64,000 bases of DNA, from assembly GCF_025336525.1 (NCBI RefSeq), contig NZ_JAOCZP010000007.1:186001-250000 (forward strand), read 5' to 3'. Shown here in pieces: positions 37,198 through 45,501 of this stretch (the first letter of the stretch is position 1; each line of letters begins with the position of its first letter). The notes below the pieces were generated by a model. It was not told the DNA's origin and searched no databases. It worked only from the letters and a program-made list of their open reading frames with translations. This stretch comes from Chelativorans salis (GTDB lineage: Bacteria; Pseudomonadota; Alphaproteobacteria; Rhizobiales; Rhizobiaceae). The position numbers and the translations under genes are program-made.

Positions 37198-38094
37198 ATG
37201 CATCATTCCTTCCGCCGTTTTCTCCTAGCGCGCGCCGGTGCGGTGGCCATGATCGCCGTCATAGGTTGCGCCCCATCCATGGCGCAGGAAGACCAGGTGG
37301 TTGCCACGCTCAACGGCGAGCCCATCACCGAAACCGATCTGGCGCTGGCCGAACAGGAGCTCGACCCGCAATTCAGCCAGTTGCCGGAGGAACAGCGCCG
37401 CGCCGCCGCTCTCTCGGCCGTCATCGACGTGCGGCTGTTCGCCTCGGAGGCGGAAAAGCAGGAGATCGACCAGAGCGAGGATTTCCAGCGCCGTATCGCC
37501 TTCCTGCGCGAGCGTGCTCTCCACAGCGCCTTCATCGACCAGAACGTCGTCGAGCCCACCACCGACGAAGAGGTGCGTGCCCGCTACGACGAGGAGGTGG
37601 CGAAGCTGACGCCGCCGGAGGAGGTGCAGGCCCGCCATATCCTTGTCGAGAGCGAGGAAGAGGCGAAGGAGATTATCAAGCAGCTCGATGAAGGTGGCGA
37701 CTTCGCCGCGATCGCCGAGGAAAAGTCCAAGGATGGCTCGGCGAACAACGGCGGCGACCTCGGCTATTTCACGAAAGGCCGCATGGTGCCGGAGTTCGAA
37801 CAGGCGGCCTTCGCGCTGGAGCCTGGCAGCTACACCAAAGAGCCGGTCAAGACCCAGTTCGGCTGGCACGTCATCAAGGTGGAAGACAAGCGCACCCAGG
37901 AGCCGCCGGCGCTTGAGCAGGTAGAGAACCAGATCCGCTCGCTCGTCATCCGGGATAAATATATCGACGCGGTGGCCTCGCTGCGCAACGCGGCGGAGGT
38001 CGACATTCCCAACGAGGAGCTGAAGTCCTCCGTCGACAAGCTCTTCCGCCAGCAGACGGGCCAGCAGGAGGAAGGCGGCGAGGCGGCCGAATAG
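37198..38094 (+). CDS. Periplasmic parvulin-type peptidylprolyl isomerase
   Basis: A 298-residue exported foldase of the SurA/PrsA/PpiD type. The signal peptide ends near SMAQED. A helical chaperone region is followed by one parvulin domain: VQARHILVESEEEAKEII, then GGDLGYFTKGRMVPEFEQAAF and FGWHVIKVEDKR. It should speed proline isomerisation and guard outer-membrane proteins in the periplasm. The ATG at 37198 follows GGAGA and starts the signal peptide. A strong terminator (38125) follows. It faces away from secA. Confidence 0.92.
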   Translation: MHHSFRRFLLARAGAVAMIAVIGCAPSMAQEDQVVATLNGEPITETDLALAEQELDPQFSQLPEEQRRAAALSAVIDVRLFASEAEKQEIDQSEDFQRRIAFLRERALHSAFIDQNVVEPTTDEEVRARYDEEVAKLTPPEEVQARHILVESEEEAKEIIKQLDEGGDFAAIAEEKSKDGSANNGGDLGYFTKGRMVPEFEQAAFALEPGSYTKEPVKTQFGWHVIKVEDKRTQEPPALEQVENQIRSLVIRDKYIDAVASLRNAAEVDIPNEELKSSVDKLFRQQTGQQEEGGEAAE

Positions 38095-38124
38095 GCCACG
38101 TCTTCCATTCTCGTCCATACCATC

Positions 38125-38157
38125 AACGGCCCCGGATCTTTCGGGGCCGTTTTGCTT
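38125..38157 (+). terminator. Rho-independent terminator of the parvulin gene
   Basis: A perfect 10-bp stem, aacggccccg (38125-38134) with cggggccgtt (38142-38151), has a 7-base loop and runs into tttgcttt. It is 31 bases after the stop codon of the parvulin gene and before the convergent TetR gene. Confidence 0.85.
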
Positions 38158-38234
38158 TGCATGGGCGCCATTGAATGGGAAGGCCGGCGCGACGTGCGCC
38201 AGCTTATCCGCCTGAGACGGAACGCTTTCGAGAA

Positions 38235-38840
38235 CTACCCCGCGCCGGACTTCAAGACCCCCCGCACCAGCGAGCGCACGACCGAACGGAGCTCTTCATC
38301 GCTGATCTCCAGCCGGTTCTGAATGAGGCGCGTCCAGGCGAAGGAGAGCACCAGTTCCGCGGCGACGAGCGGCTCGGCGTCGGGAACAAGGTCGCCTCGC
38401 CGGCGTGCCCGTTCGAACACTTCGGCGATCTGGGCGCATCTCTCCCTCGCATAGTCCGCCACCGCGTCCGACGTCGCCTCGTCTGCCTGCGCCTCGGCCA
38501 ATATCGAACGGAAGAAGTCGGCGTAAGGGGTGCGGTGCCAATAGTTGAACAAGGCGGAGAGGAAGAGAAGAAGATCCTTCTCCAGGTCTCCGGTATCGTG
38601 GTGCGTGAACGCGCGCTTATGCAGGTGATAGACCGCGAGCAGGAGGACCCCCTTGCTCGGCCACCAGCGGTAGATGGTGGGTTTTCCCGCCCGTGCCCTG
38701 CGGGCGACCGCTTCGATGGAAAACCCGGCATAGCCGGCCTCCTGCAGGACTTCATGGGCAGCCTGAAGGATCGCCTTCTCCGTTTCCGGGTTGCGGCGGG
38801 CGCCAATCGAGCGGCGCTGCGGTTCCTCGTCCTTTTCCAT
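38235..38840 (-). CDS. TetR/AcrR family transcriptional regulator
   Basis: A 201-residue TetR-type repressor. The N-terminal helix-turn-helix has AILQAAHEVLQEAGYAGFSIEAVARRARAGKPTIYRWW (residues about 24-61), and the C-terminal helical domain binds an unknown ligand. It diverges from a small membrane-protein gene across a region with strong palindromes (38884-38925), so it probably represses itself and that gene. It ends near the terminator of the convergent parvulin gene. Confidence 0.9.
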   Translation of the reverse strand: MEKDEEPQRRSIGARRNPETEKAILQAAHEVLQEAGYAGFSIEAVARRARAGKPTIYRWWPSKGVLLLAVYHLHKRAFTHHDTGDLEKDLLLFLSALFNYWHRTPYADFFRSILAEAQADEATSDAVADYARERCAQIAEVFERARRRGDLVPDAEPLVAAELVLSFAWTRLIQNRLEISDEELRSVVRSLVRGVLKSGAG

Positions 38841-38883
38841 CCGTTCTCACTTTTTTCTTTCGAGGGTAGCACAGCACCTTGAC

Positions 38884-38925
38884 GAAACGAAACGGTCCGT
38901 TTTAAATAACGGAACGTTTCGTTTC
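38884..38925. promoter_or_regulatory. Operator-like palindromes for the TetR regulator
   Basis: Outer arms gaaacgaaacg (38884-38894) and cgtttcgtttc (38915-38925) are perfect inverted repeats. Within and between them lie aaacggtccgttt (38890-38902, a perfect 13-bp palindrome) and the similar aacggaacgttt (38908-38919). Two related sites in the gap between a TetR gene and a divergent gene are what a TetR operator pair looks like. Binding is inferred from position only. Confidence 0.65.
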
Positions 38926-38939
38926 TATTGGAGATGCTC

Positions 38940-39203
38940 ATGAACGCCCACAGCCATGCCTCCGTCGCCCTGCAACCCGCCGTCACCCGCTTCTCGCGTC
39001 CACGCTTCGCCGTGCTTCTTCTTTTCGGTGTCTATCCCCTGATCACAGGCCTCCTTTACCTGATCTTTCCGATCACCGAGGGTTGGCTTTTATGGCAGCG
39101 CACCTTGTTGATCGTCCCCATCATGGTGGCCTCAATGATTTGGGGACTGATTCCCTTCGTCCAACGCACCTTTAGAAGCTTCCTCAATCCGCCGGTGCGG
39201 TAG
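38940..39203 (+). CDS. Small two-helix membrane protein
   Basis: An 87-residue protein with two hydrophobic segments (about 23-45 and 53-75) separated by a short loop with GWLLWQ, and a basic C-terminal tail. No family was firmly recognised. The ATG at 38940 has GGAG six bases upstream. It lies directly after the operator-like palindromes of the divergent TetR gene and is its likely target. A role in membrane stress or transport is possible but not shown. Confidence 0.6.
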   Translation: MNAHSHASVALQPAVTRFSRPRFAVLLLFGVYPLITGLLYLIFPITEGWLLWQRTLLIVPIMVASMIWGLIPFVQRTFRSFLNPPVR

Positions 39204-39246
39204 TTCTTTGGGCGTGGCCGATCGGGAAATGCCGGCACGCGTCTTG

Positions 39247-39403
39247 CCCCCTCTGTCCTGCCGGACATCTCCCCCACAGGTGGCGAGATTGCGCTTGCCG
39301 CTCGTTCTGGCGCCCTTCCTGCAACGTTAGCGATTGGCGAAACCACCCACGACGGCCAATCTCCCCCCGTGGGGGAGATGTCCGGCAGGACGGAGGAGGG
39401 CGC
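39247..39403 (-). repeat. Dispersed 160-bp inverted-repeat element, copy 2 (reverse orientation)
   Basis: The best preserved of three copies. Perfect 23-bp inverted arms lie at 39255-39277 and 39369-39391 (each containing ctgccggacatctccccc or its reverse complement). The core, gcgattggcgaaacc then acgacggccaatct, is the reverse complement of that in copies 1 and 3, so this copy is inverted relative to them. It fills most of the 308-base gap between the small membrane-protein gene and argJ. Confidence 0.85.
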
Positions 39404-39511
39404 GAAGGGGCGCACCCCCCGATCACCCACCCCAGAAGCGGTTTGAGCTTGCGTCGGCTAGCTCTATAGGGCAGACGAAGGCGCGAATAAGTCCGTTATC
39501 TGCCTCCGGAA

Positions 39512-40759
39512 ATGCTCATGTCCGCAGCCGTCTCGCCGCTGGCGCCAAAACGTTATCCTGAGATGCCGGTCGTCGGGGGCGCGCGCATTGCCACCGCCGA
39601 GGCCGGCATCAAATACAAAGGCCGGAAAGACCTGATGGTCATGGTGTTCGATGAGGGCACCGAGGTCGCTGGCGTCTTCACTCGCTCCAGATGCCCGTCC
39701 GCACCGGTCGAATTCTGCCGCCGCAACCTTCCCGGCGGCCGGGCGCGCATCCTGGTTGTCAATTCGGGCAACGCCAACGCCTTCACCGGCCGCAAGGGCC
39801 GCGACGCCACGGCGATAACGGCCGAGGCGGCAGCGAAGGCGGTGGGGGCAGGCGAGGGTGAAGTATTCCTCGCCTCCACCGGCGTCATTGGTGAACCGCT
39901 CGCAGCGGGCAGCTTCGCGCATTTGCTCGGCGACCTCGTGGAGCGCGCGGCGCCTGACAGCTGGGAGGAGGCTGCGCACGCCATCATGACCACCGACACC
40001 TATCCGAAGTTCGTGACGGCGACGGCACGGCTGGGCGGGGCCGAGGTGGTCATCAACGGCATTGCCAAGGGGGCGGGCATGATCGCGCCGGACATGGCGA
40101 CCATGCTTTCCTTCGTCGCCACCGATGCGCCGATCGCCGCGCCCGTGCTGCAGGAATTGCTGTCCAGGGGGACGGCGAAGACGTTCAACGCCGTGACGGT
40201 CGACAGCGATACCTCGACCAGCGATACGCTGATGCTGTTTGCCACCGCCAAGGCGGCGGCGCGCGGAGCGCCGTGGATCACGGATGCGAAGGACCCGGCT
40301 CTCGCGCCCTTCCGCCGGGCGCTGGGGCAGGTTCTGAAAAAGCTGGCCCTTCAGGTGGTGCGCGACGGGGAGGGTGCGCGCAAGCAGGTTGAGGTGACGG
40401 TGACGGGGGCGAAATCGGCGCGTTCGGCCAAGCGCATCGCTCTTTCCATCGCCAATTCGCCGCTGGTCAAGACGGCGATCGCCGGCGAGGACGCCAATTG
40501 GGGCCGCGTGGTGATGGCCGTCGGCAAGGCGGGCGAGCCCGCGGAGCGGGATCTGCTGGCCATCTGGTTCGGCGATATACGCGTGGCGCACGAGGGCGAG
40601 CGCGACCCGGATTATTCCGAGGAGCAGGCGTCGGCCTATATGAAGCGCGACGAGATCGCCATCCGCGTCGATCTGGGCATCGGCCGCGGCAAGGCGACGG
40701 TGTGGACGTGCGACCTCACCAAGGAATATGTCGCCATCAACGGTGACTACAGGAGTTGA
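39512..40759 (+). CDS. argJ: Bifunctional glutamate N-acetyltransferase / amino-acid acetyltransferase ArgJ
   Basis: A 415-residue ArgJ, which transfers acetyl groups between acetylornithine and glutamate in the arginine pathway. [20 protein letters not shown] and MTTDTYPK are family landmarks. The self-cleavage site is in [16 protein letters not shown], where the Thr of ATM becomes the nucleophile. ATG codons at 39512 and 39518 are both possible. It overlaps the next GNAT gene by one base (TGATG). With argH this is the second arginine gene in the window. Confidence 0.95.
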   Translation: MLMSAAVSPLAPKRYPEMPVVGGARIATAEAGIKYKGRKDLMVMVFDEGTEVAGVFTRSRCPSAPVEFCRRNLPGGRARILVVNSGNANAFTGRKGRDATAITAEAAAKAVGAGEGEVFLASTGVIGEPLAAGSFAHLLGDLVERAAPDSWEEAAHAIMTTDTYPKFVTATARLGGAEVVINGIAKGAGMIAPDMATMLSFVATDAPIAAPVLQELLSRGTAKTFNAVTVDSDTSTSDTLMLFATAKAAARGAPWITDAKDPALAPFRRALGQVLKKLALQVVRDGEGARKQVEVTVTGAKSARSAKRIALSIANSPLVKTAIAGEDANWGRVVMAVGKAGEPAERDLLAIWFGDIRVAHEGERDPDYSEEQASAYMKRDEIAIRVDLGIGRGKATVWTCDLTKEYVAINGDYRS

Positions 40760-41541
40760 TGAGCGCGGTGGGGCAGCGGGCGACCGAGGAACTGGCGACC
40801 ATCCGCCGCTTCGAGGGCGCGGGTTTCCGCGCCTGGCCGGCAACGTCGGTGCACTACGACCGGACGTGGGCCGTGCGGCTGACGGCGAGCCACCCGGCGC
40901 GGCGCCTCAACTCGATCAATCCGCTCGACCCGGGGGACGACCACGATCTCGATGAGCGCATCGAGCAGGCGGCGCGGCGTTTCGAGGCTTACGGCCGACC
41001 GCTCACCTTCCGCATCTCGCCGCTTTCCTCACCGGCCATTTCAAGGCATCTTGATGCGCGGGGGTGGGCCGCTGCTGGTCAATCGCTGGTTATGCGCCTG
41101 CCGCTGGGCGAGAAGACTGTCGGCGAGGCGATGCACCAGATTCCGCTCAAGGACCTGAGCCGCTTCGTCTCCGCCGCATTCCAGGTGCACGGCTACGACG
41201 CGGAGCTCAGGCCGGGCTTTACCGAGGTGATCAGTTCCATCAAGCCCGGAGCCGGCCTGTTCATCCTCGAGCAGGATGACGCACCGGTGGCAACCGCCAT
41301 CTGCGTACATGACGGCGTACTCGCCGGGCTCTTCGAGGTGGCGACAGCGGAGGGCCAGCGCGGCAAGGGCTTCGGCCGGCGCATGCTCCTTTCGGCGCTC
41401 AAATGGGCGCATCTGCGCGGCGCGGCGGAAGCTTGGCTCCAGGTGGAGGCGGAGAACGCGGCTGCGCTCGGTCTCTACCGTTCTCTCGGCTTCACCGAGG
41501 TCTACCGCTATCACTACCGGCAGCCGGCCGGCAGGGCCTGA
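40759..41541 (+). CDS. GNAT family N-acetyltransferase
   Basis: A 260-residue protein whose C-terminal half is a GNAT domain. The acetyl-CoA loop is EVATAEGQRGKGFGRRMLLSAL, followed by WLQVEAENAAALGLYRSLGFTEVYRYHYR. The N-terminal half is a less conserved, related fold. The substrate is unknown. The start overlaps the argJ stop (TGATG) behind AGGAG, so the two are coupled. It is followed within a few bases by mutT, an order common in Rhizobiales. Confidence 0.88.
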   Translation: MSAVGQRATEELATIRRFEGAGFRAWPATSVHYDRTWAVRLTASHPARRLNSINPLDPGDDHDLDERIEQAARRFEAYGRPLTFRISPLSSPAISRHLDARGWAAAGQSLVMRLPLGEKTVGEAMHQIPLKDLSRFVSAAFQVHGYDAELRPGFTEVISSIKPGAGLFILEQDDAPVATAICVHDGVLAGLFEVATAEGQRGKGFGRRMLLSALKWAHLRGAAEAWLQVEAENAAALGLYRSLGFTEVYRYHYRQPAGRA

Positions 41542-41545
41542 GGCA

Positions 41546-41959
41546 ATGGAGGCGGCAGTGAAACCGATCCTTCTCGTTGCGGCCTGCGCACTTATCGACG
41601 CCGATGGCCGCGTGCTCATTGCCCAAAGGCCGGAAGGCAAGGCGATGGCTGGCCTGTGGGAGTTTCCCGGCGGCAAGGTGGAGGCTGACGAGACGCCGGA
41701 GGAAACGGTGGTGCGCGAACTCCACGAGGAACTTGGCGTCGAGACGAAAATCGCCTGCCTGGCGCCGCTCACCTTCGCCAGCCATACATACACGGACTTT
41801 CACCTGCTCATGCCGCTCTACGTGTGCCGGCGCTTCTGGGGCGTGCCGGAGCCACGCGAGGTGCAGGCTCTCAAGTGGGTGCGCCCACAGCGCCTGCGCG
41901 ACTATCCCATGCCGCCCGCCGACGAGCCGCTCATCCCCTTCCTGATCGACCTCTTATAG
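41546..41959 (+). CDS. mutT: 8-oxo-dGTP diphosphatase MutT (Nudix)
   Basis: A 137-residue Nudix hydrolase. The Nudix box is complete: GGKVEADETPEETVVRELHE followed by ELGV, with the expected Gly, Glu and REXXEE residues. EGKAMAGLWEFPGGK before it is typical of MutT, which removes oxidised dGTP from the nucleotide pool. The ATG at 41546 is used; a GTG at 41558 with GGAGGC close upstream is an equally good start. It lies four bases after the GNAT gene. Confidence 0.9.
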   Translation: MEAAVKPILLVAACALIDADGRVLIAQRPEGKAMAGLWEFPGGKVEADETPEETVVRELHEELGVETKIACLAPLTFASHTYTDFHLLMPLYVCRRFWGVPEPREVQALKWVRPQRLRDYPMPPADEPLIPFLIDLL

Positions 41960-42142
41960 GGGAGGGGAGTGATGGCGAGGGGCGCCGTCATCTCCTTTCG
42001 CTAATTTCGCTATTCGCTCCGCCTGTGCCAAAAAACGAAGAGCTGCACGGAGTGTTAATCGTTCCTTTAGCGGAAGATGAGAACTTTCCTTAATCGGCGG
42101 CAGTGGCCGCCTATTGCAAAGGTCGGCGGTGGCGGGAAGACC

Positions 42143-42454
42143 ATGGGTTCTATGAGCGAAGGGCCACAAGATGGCCGCGACAACTGGGTGCGCGTTAGCA
42201 ATTTCGGGATGGGCGTGCTGCGGGTAACGCTGCTCTTCGGCTCAGTGGCAATCGCGCTGGCGCTGATCCTCACCCCCCTTCTGGAACGCCGGACGCACAA
42301 TTCCGCACTCTTCAAACCCACTGTCGATCGCATGACGACGGGGACCGTGGGCAACAGGGACAGCGCCTATACCGTGCGCCGCAGCGTGCTGCAGCCTTCG
42401 CCGCAGGCCGTCTGCATCATCCGTGCCGACGGCACGAGACGGGGGGCGTGTTGA
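42143..42454 (+). CDS. Small membrane protein upstream of the Flp pilin
   Basis: A 103-residue protein with one membrane helix (about residues 28-46, LLFGSVAIALALILTPLLE), a short basic N-terminus, and a C-terminal domain rich in Arg, Thr and Ser (DSAYTVRRSVLQPSPQAVC). No family was recognised by name, though as I recall similar proteins precede lone Flp pilin genes in Rhizobiales. ATG at 42143 or 42152 are plausible. A CtrA-like TTAA-N7-TTTA lies at 42055-42069. Confidence 0.6.
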   Translation: MGSMSEGPQDGRDNWVRVSNFGMGVLRVTLLFGSVAIALALILTPLLERRTHNSALFKPTVDRMTTGTVGNRDSAYTVRRSVLQPSPQAVCIIRADGTRRGAC

Positions 42455-42468
42455 GAATCTGTCTGTGG

Positions 42469-42484
42469 GTTAAGGATTCTTAAC
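42469..42484. promoter_or_regulatory. Palindrome upstream of flp, CtrA-like
   Basis: The sequence gttaaggattcttaac is a perfect 6-bp hairpin with a 4-base loop, 43 bases upstream of the pilin start. It contains TTAA and TTAAC separated by six bases; the CtrA consensus is TTAA-N7-TTAA(C), so the spacing is one short. CtrA drives pilA in Caulobacter, which makes the idea reasonable but unproven. It could also be another factor's operator. Confidence 0.35.
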
Positions 42485-42527
42485 ATCTCCATGCAAGTGT
42501 CGGCGCGCAGTAAGGGCGAGGCCGGCA

Positions 42528-42695
42528 ATGCTCCAAAAGTTCCTGGCAAGCAAAGACGGAACGACCGCGGTCGAATACGCGCTGATCGCGGGTATCCTGG
42601 TGCTGGCGATCGTCACCGGTGTCACCGAGCTCGGCCGTTATGTGGGCGCAACCTACGACAACGTCGCCGACGAAGTGACCGCCGCCACCAACTGA
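42528..42695 (+). CDS. Flp family type IVb pilin
   Basis: A 55-residue pilin precursor. The short leader ends in SKDG, and after it comes TTAVEYALIAGILVLAIV. The Glu at position +5 and the EYALIAG motif are the hallmark of Flp/Fap pilins, processed by a TadV/CpaA-type prepilin peptidase. The hydrophobic helix is followed by a short polar tail. GGGCGAGG precedes the ATG. No tad/cpa assembly gene is in the window, so it must use machinery encoded elsewhere if it is assembled. Confidence 0.88.
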   Translation: MLQKFLASKDGTTAVEYALIAGILVLAIVTGVTELGRYVGATYDNVADEVTAATN

Positions 42696-42774
42696 GCCGG
42701 CGCTGCAAGTATCCGGCGTTATGGAGCGTCGGGGTCTGCAGCCAATTGCATCAAGCCAGAGTCCCGCGCACGCT

Positions 42775-43608
42775 TCAATATGTGCTTCTGTTCTGACTTC
42801 TGGTGTCTTCCACCATTTTTTCCCGATAGATCTCGCCTAAACGGGCCTTTGCACGCCATGGGCGGGCCTTTTGAAGAGGGATATCGTAGTCCGGGTCCTC
42901 ACGATCCAAAACCGCGACCGTATAACAGGAGGTAGGTGATGCTGGACAAAGTGCCGACCAGTTGCCGTCTGGTCCGATGATGCCAGCAGGCCCTTCCTGT
43001 GCCTTTTGCGCAGGTGTTGCGGCGCTGATCCACAAACAGTTCAATCCCGCGTGTGCACGAAGCGCGATCTGAAAATGTTCAGGAATTCCGTAGGAGGAAA
43101 AGAGCACGGCATCGGCTCCGAGACGCTCGTATTGGGCGAACACTTCGGGAAACTGGGACTCTATGCAGATAGCGCAACCGAAATGGTAGCCATCGATTTC
43201 GAAGACGATCGGATCGGTGCCAGGCGTGTACCAATCATTGATCTCGCTGTTCGAGAGGAACCTCTTGTCGTATCTCGTGAGCAAATCGCCTGATGCCGAG
43301 AAGACGTAAAGGCTGTTGTGAGGGCGGGAAGTCGCCGACAGCATGTGCGCTCCGCCGACGACTGCGAAAATGCCAAGCTTGCCGCAGAGAGTGGCGATGC
43401 GCCGCAGCTCGGCTTCCTGCGCGTTCCAGTCAAAGGACAGCCAGTCATCGGGAGCGGCTATCTGGGCCTTTGAGTATCCTGAAAGAGCGCCCTCGCAGAA
43501 GTTGACCAGTTTCACACCTTCTGAGGCGGCATCCAAGAGCACTTGGATGGTTGCCCCGTTTTCAGACAGATCCTTTGAAACAATGGTTTGAGCAGCGGCT
43601 ATCTTCAC
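42775..43608 (-). CDS. Carbon-nitrogen hydrolase (nitrilase superfamily)
   Basis: A 277-residue nitrilase-superfamily amidase. The catalytic triad is visible: Glu in NFCEGALSGY, Lys in YDKRFLSNSEI, and Cys in GCAICIESQFPE. The substrate is unknown. It starts with GTG. Composition appears less GC-rich than the flanking mutT and comF regions, and it lies in a gap of the otherwise conserved mutT-methyltransferase order, so recent acquisition is likely. Upstream of its start are an 11-bp inverted repeat and a 27-bp tandem repeat. Confidence 0.85.
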   Translation of the reverse strand: MKIAAAQTIVSKDLSENGATIQVLLDAASEGVKLVNFCEGALSGYSKAQIAAPDDWLSFDWNAQEAELRRIATLCGKLGIFAVVGGAHMLSATSRPHNSLYVFSASGDLLTRYDKRFLSNSEINDWYTPGTDPIVFEIDGYHFGCAICIESQFPEVFAQYERLGADAVLFSSYGIPEHFQIALRAHAGLNCLWISAATPAQKAQEGPAGIIGPDGNWSALCPASPTSCYTVAVLDREDPDYDIPLQKARPWRAKARLGEIYREKMVEDTRSQNRSTY

Positions 43609-43618
43609 GGTCTGTTTT

Positions 43619-43657
43619 CCCTCGAATCATGGGCATCATTTTCAGTTGATTCGAGGG
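43619..43657. promoter_or_regulatory. Inverted repeat upstream of the nitrilase gene
   Basis: Perfect 11-bp arms, ccctcgaatca (43619-43629) and tgattcgaggg (43647-43657), flank a 17-base spacer, starting 11 bases upstream of the GTG start of the minus-strand nitrilase gene. There is no T-run on either side, so an operator or leader structure is more likely than a terminator. Confidence 0.55.
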
Positions 43658-43673
43658 ACTTGAGAACCGCAAT

Positions 43674-43727
43674 CTCGCATGGCTGCATTTGTGGCGCTTG
43701 CTCGCATGACTGCGTTTGTGGCGCTTG
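43674..43727. repeat. 27-bp tandem direct repeat
   Basis: Two adjacent 27-bp units, 43674-43700 and 43701-43727, both begin ctcgcatg and end tttgtggcgcttg. They differ at two positions. A partial third unit (ctc) follows. The repeat lies between the methyltransferase stop and the nitrilase promoter region. Confidence 0.85.
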
Positions 43728-43743
43728 CTCCACAATGCCGCAA

Positions 43744-44628
43744 CTATCCCGCCTTGCTGTCCCTCCCGCCCGACAGCACGCTTTTCAGCGATACCTTGGC
43801 GCTGCCGGGCTTGAGCGGCTTCTGCTGCGAGGTGTGCGGGGCCCAGCCGGAGAGCCAGACGATGTTGAAGGTGGCGCGGATGCGCCCATCGGGATCGGCA
43901 AAGCGCTCCTGGTAAATCTCCGCGGCGCGCAGGAAGAGCCGGCGCGTCGCCGGCCTCCGGCTGCGCTCCGTCAGCGCATTGGCCGCGCCCATGGCGCGCA
44001 GGTCGCGCATCAGGTCGAACATGGTATCGTAGCGCACCGTCACCGTCTCCAGGTCGGCGACGGGCAGCGCGAAGCCGGCGCGTTGCAGAAGAGCCCCGGC
44101 GTCGCGCACGTCGGCGAAGGGGCTGACGCGCGGCGCGGCCCCGCCGCTGATCTCGGTCTCCGCCAGCAACAGGCTCTGCCGCAACTCGCCCAGCGTGCCC
44201 GCACCCGCCATGGCGGCAAGGAAGAGGCCGTCCGGCTTGAGCGCGCGGCGGATTTGCAGGAGCAGTCCGGGAATGTCGTTCACCTCGTGCAGCGTCATGA
44301 GCGAAACGGCCAGGTCCAGGCTTTCCGCTTCTAGGGGGACCGTCTCCGGTGCGGCGACTATGCCCTCCTCATCACCTGAAAGCAGGCGCTCATCGTTCTC
44401 AACGCGCAGGACATCGCCAGCCTTCCCGCTCTCCCTGATCGCATCGGCGGTATGGGAGGTAAGGCAGAAGATGGCCGCCGCGCATGAAAAATGCCGCTCC
44501 ACGGTCGCCAGCCGCTCCCCGAGATCCTCCGCCGCCCGCCGCATGAGGAACTGCGCACCCTCGTCGCCGCTCTCCAGCGCGCGGCGCTTGCGGGCAAGCA
44601 GGAGTTCCGTGTCGAAAACCGTGTCCAT
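43744..44628 (-). CDS. SAM-dependent methyltransferase-fold protein (BioC/NDUFAF5-like)
   Basis: A 294-residue class I methyltransferase-fold protein close to the BioC/NDUFAF5 group. FDTELLLARKRRAL at the start, LDLAVSLMTLHEVNDIPGLLLQIRRALKPDGLFLA in the middle and RRLFLRAAEIYQERF near the end are typical. The mitochondrial homologue NDUFAF5 hydroxylates an arginine of complex I, and alphaproteobacterial members may do the same; this is inference. It diverges from comF with less than 100 bases between starts. Confidence 0.82.
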   Translation of the reverse strand: MDTVFDTELLLARKRRALESGDEGAQFLMRRAAEDLGERLATVERHFSCAAAIFCLTSHTADAIRESGKAGDVLRVENDERLLSGDEEGIVAAPETVPLEAESLDLAVSLMTLHEVNDIPGLLLQIRRALKPDGLFLAAMAGAGTLGELRQSLLLAETEISGGAAPRVSPFADVRDAGALLQRAGFALPVADLETVTVRYDTMFDLMRDLRAMGAANALTERSRRPATRRLFLRAAEIYQERFADPDGRIRATFNIVWLSGWAPHTSQQKPLKPGSAKVSLKSVLSGGRDSKAG

Positions 44629-44712
44629 CTTCGTCCGTACTCGTTCCGGCGTGCGCAATGGCACAAAACTGCTATGGTGGCAAAGGTGGGTGGAATTTGC
44701 TGGCAGGCAAGC

Positions 44713-45501
44713 ATGGGGCTCTTTCGGCAGGCAGGCGAGATGGCGCGGGTGTGGCCGGCGCGCCTGCTGTTTCCGCCCGTGTGCCTGGGCTGCCGCAACC
44801 TGGTCGCCGCACCCGGCACGCTGTGCGCTCAATGCTGGCCGGGGATGCGGTTTCTGGAAAGGCCGTGGTGCCAGGTGATGGGCACACCCTTCGGCTATGA
44901 TATGGGCGAAGGATTTCTCTCCGCGGAAGCCATTGCCGACCCGCCGCCATTCGCGCGGGCGCGGGCGGCGGTCGCCTATGATGGCGTGGCGCGGCGCCTG
45001 GTGCAGGGGCTGAAGTTCTCCGACCGCATTGACCTGGCGCCATGGATGGCGCGCTGGATGCTGCGCGCAGCCAGCGAGTTGGTCGGTGATGGGGCAGTGG
45101 TGGTGCCGGTGCCGCTCCACCGGCGGCGCTTCTTCCTGCGCCGTTTCAACCAGTCGGCAGAGCTTGCACGTGCCTTCGCCCGGCTTGCCGGTCTCGACTA
45201 TCTCCCCTCCGCACTTCTCCGCCGCCGCATCACCCGCCAGCAGGTGGGCCTCGGCGCACGTGAGCGCGAGGCCAATGTGCGCGGCGCCTTCGCTGTGCCG
45301 CCGCAGGGCGCTTCGGCGCTCAAGGGGCGGCGGGTGATCCTCGTCGACGACGTCTATACCACCGGAGCCACCGTCTCCGCGGCGACACGGGCTTTGAAGC
45401 GCGTGGGCGTGCGCCAGGTCGACGTGCTGACCTTCGCGCGCGTCCTGCCGGGAGACTTTGCGTCCGCCGAGGCAGAGCCATATATAGGCGTCGAGGAATG
45501 A
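44713..45501 (+). CDS. comF: ComF family phosphoribosyltransferase-like protein
   Basis: A 262-residue ComF-type protein. The N-terminal zinc region has CLGC and CAQC, followed by a phosphoribosyltransferase fold with the PRPP motif VILVDDVYTTGATV. PVPLHRRRFFLRRFNQSAELA and RRRITRQQVGLGAREREANV are family landmarks. ComF takes part in DNA uptake in competent bacteria; its role here is unproven. ATG at 44674 would add 13 residues; 44713 has GGCAGG upstream. It overlaps grxC by four bases (ATGA). Confidence 0.9.
   Translation: MGLFRQAGEMARVWPARLLFPPVCLGCRNLVAAPGTLCAQCWPGMRFLERPWCQVMGTPFGYDMGEGFLSAEAIADPPPFARARAAVAYDGVARRLVQGLKFSDRIDLAPWMARWMLRAASELVGDGAVVVPVPLHRRRFFLRRFNQSAELARAFARLAGLDYLPSALLRRRITRQQVGLGAREREANVRGAFAVPPQGASALKGRRVILVDDVYTTGATVSAATRALKRVGVRQVDVLTFARVLPGDFASAEAEPYIGVEE

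Noticed and set aside
41997-42016. ttcgctattcgct block as another copy of the 19833 repeat
   Set aside because: Only about a dozen bases match and no opposing arm is present.
43679-43915. 78-codon frame across the tandem 27-bp repeat
   Set aside because: It continues antisense into the methyltransferase gene and its N-terminus is only the repeat translated.
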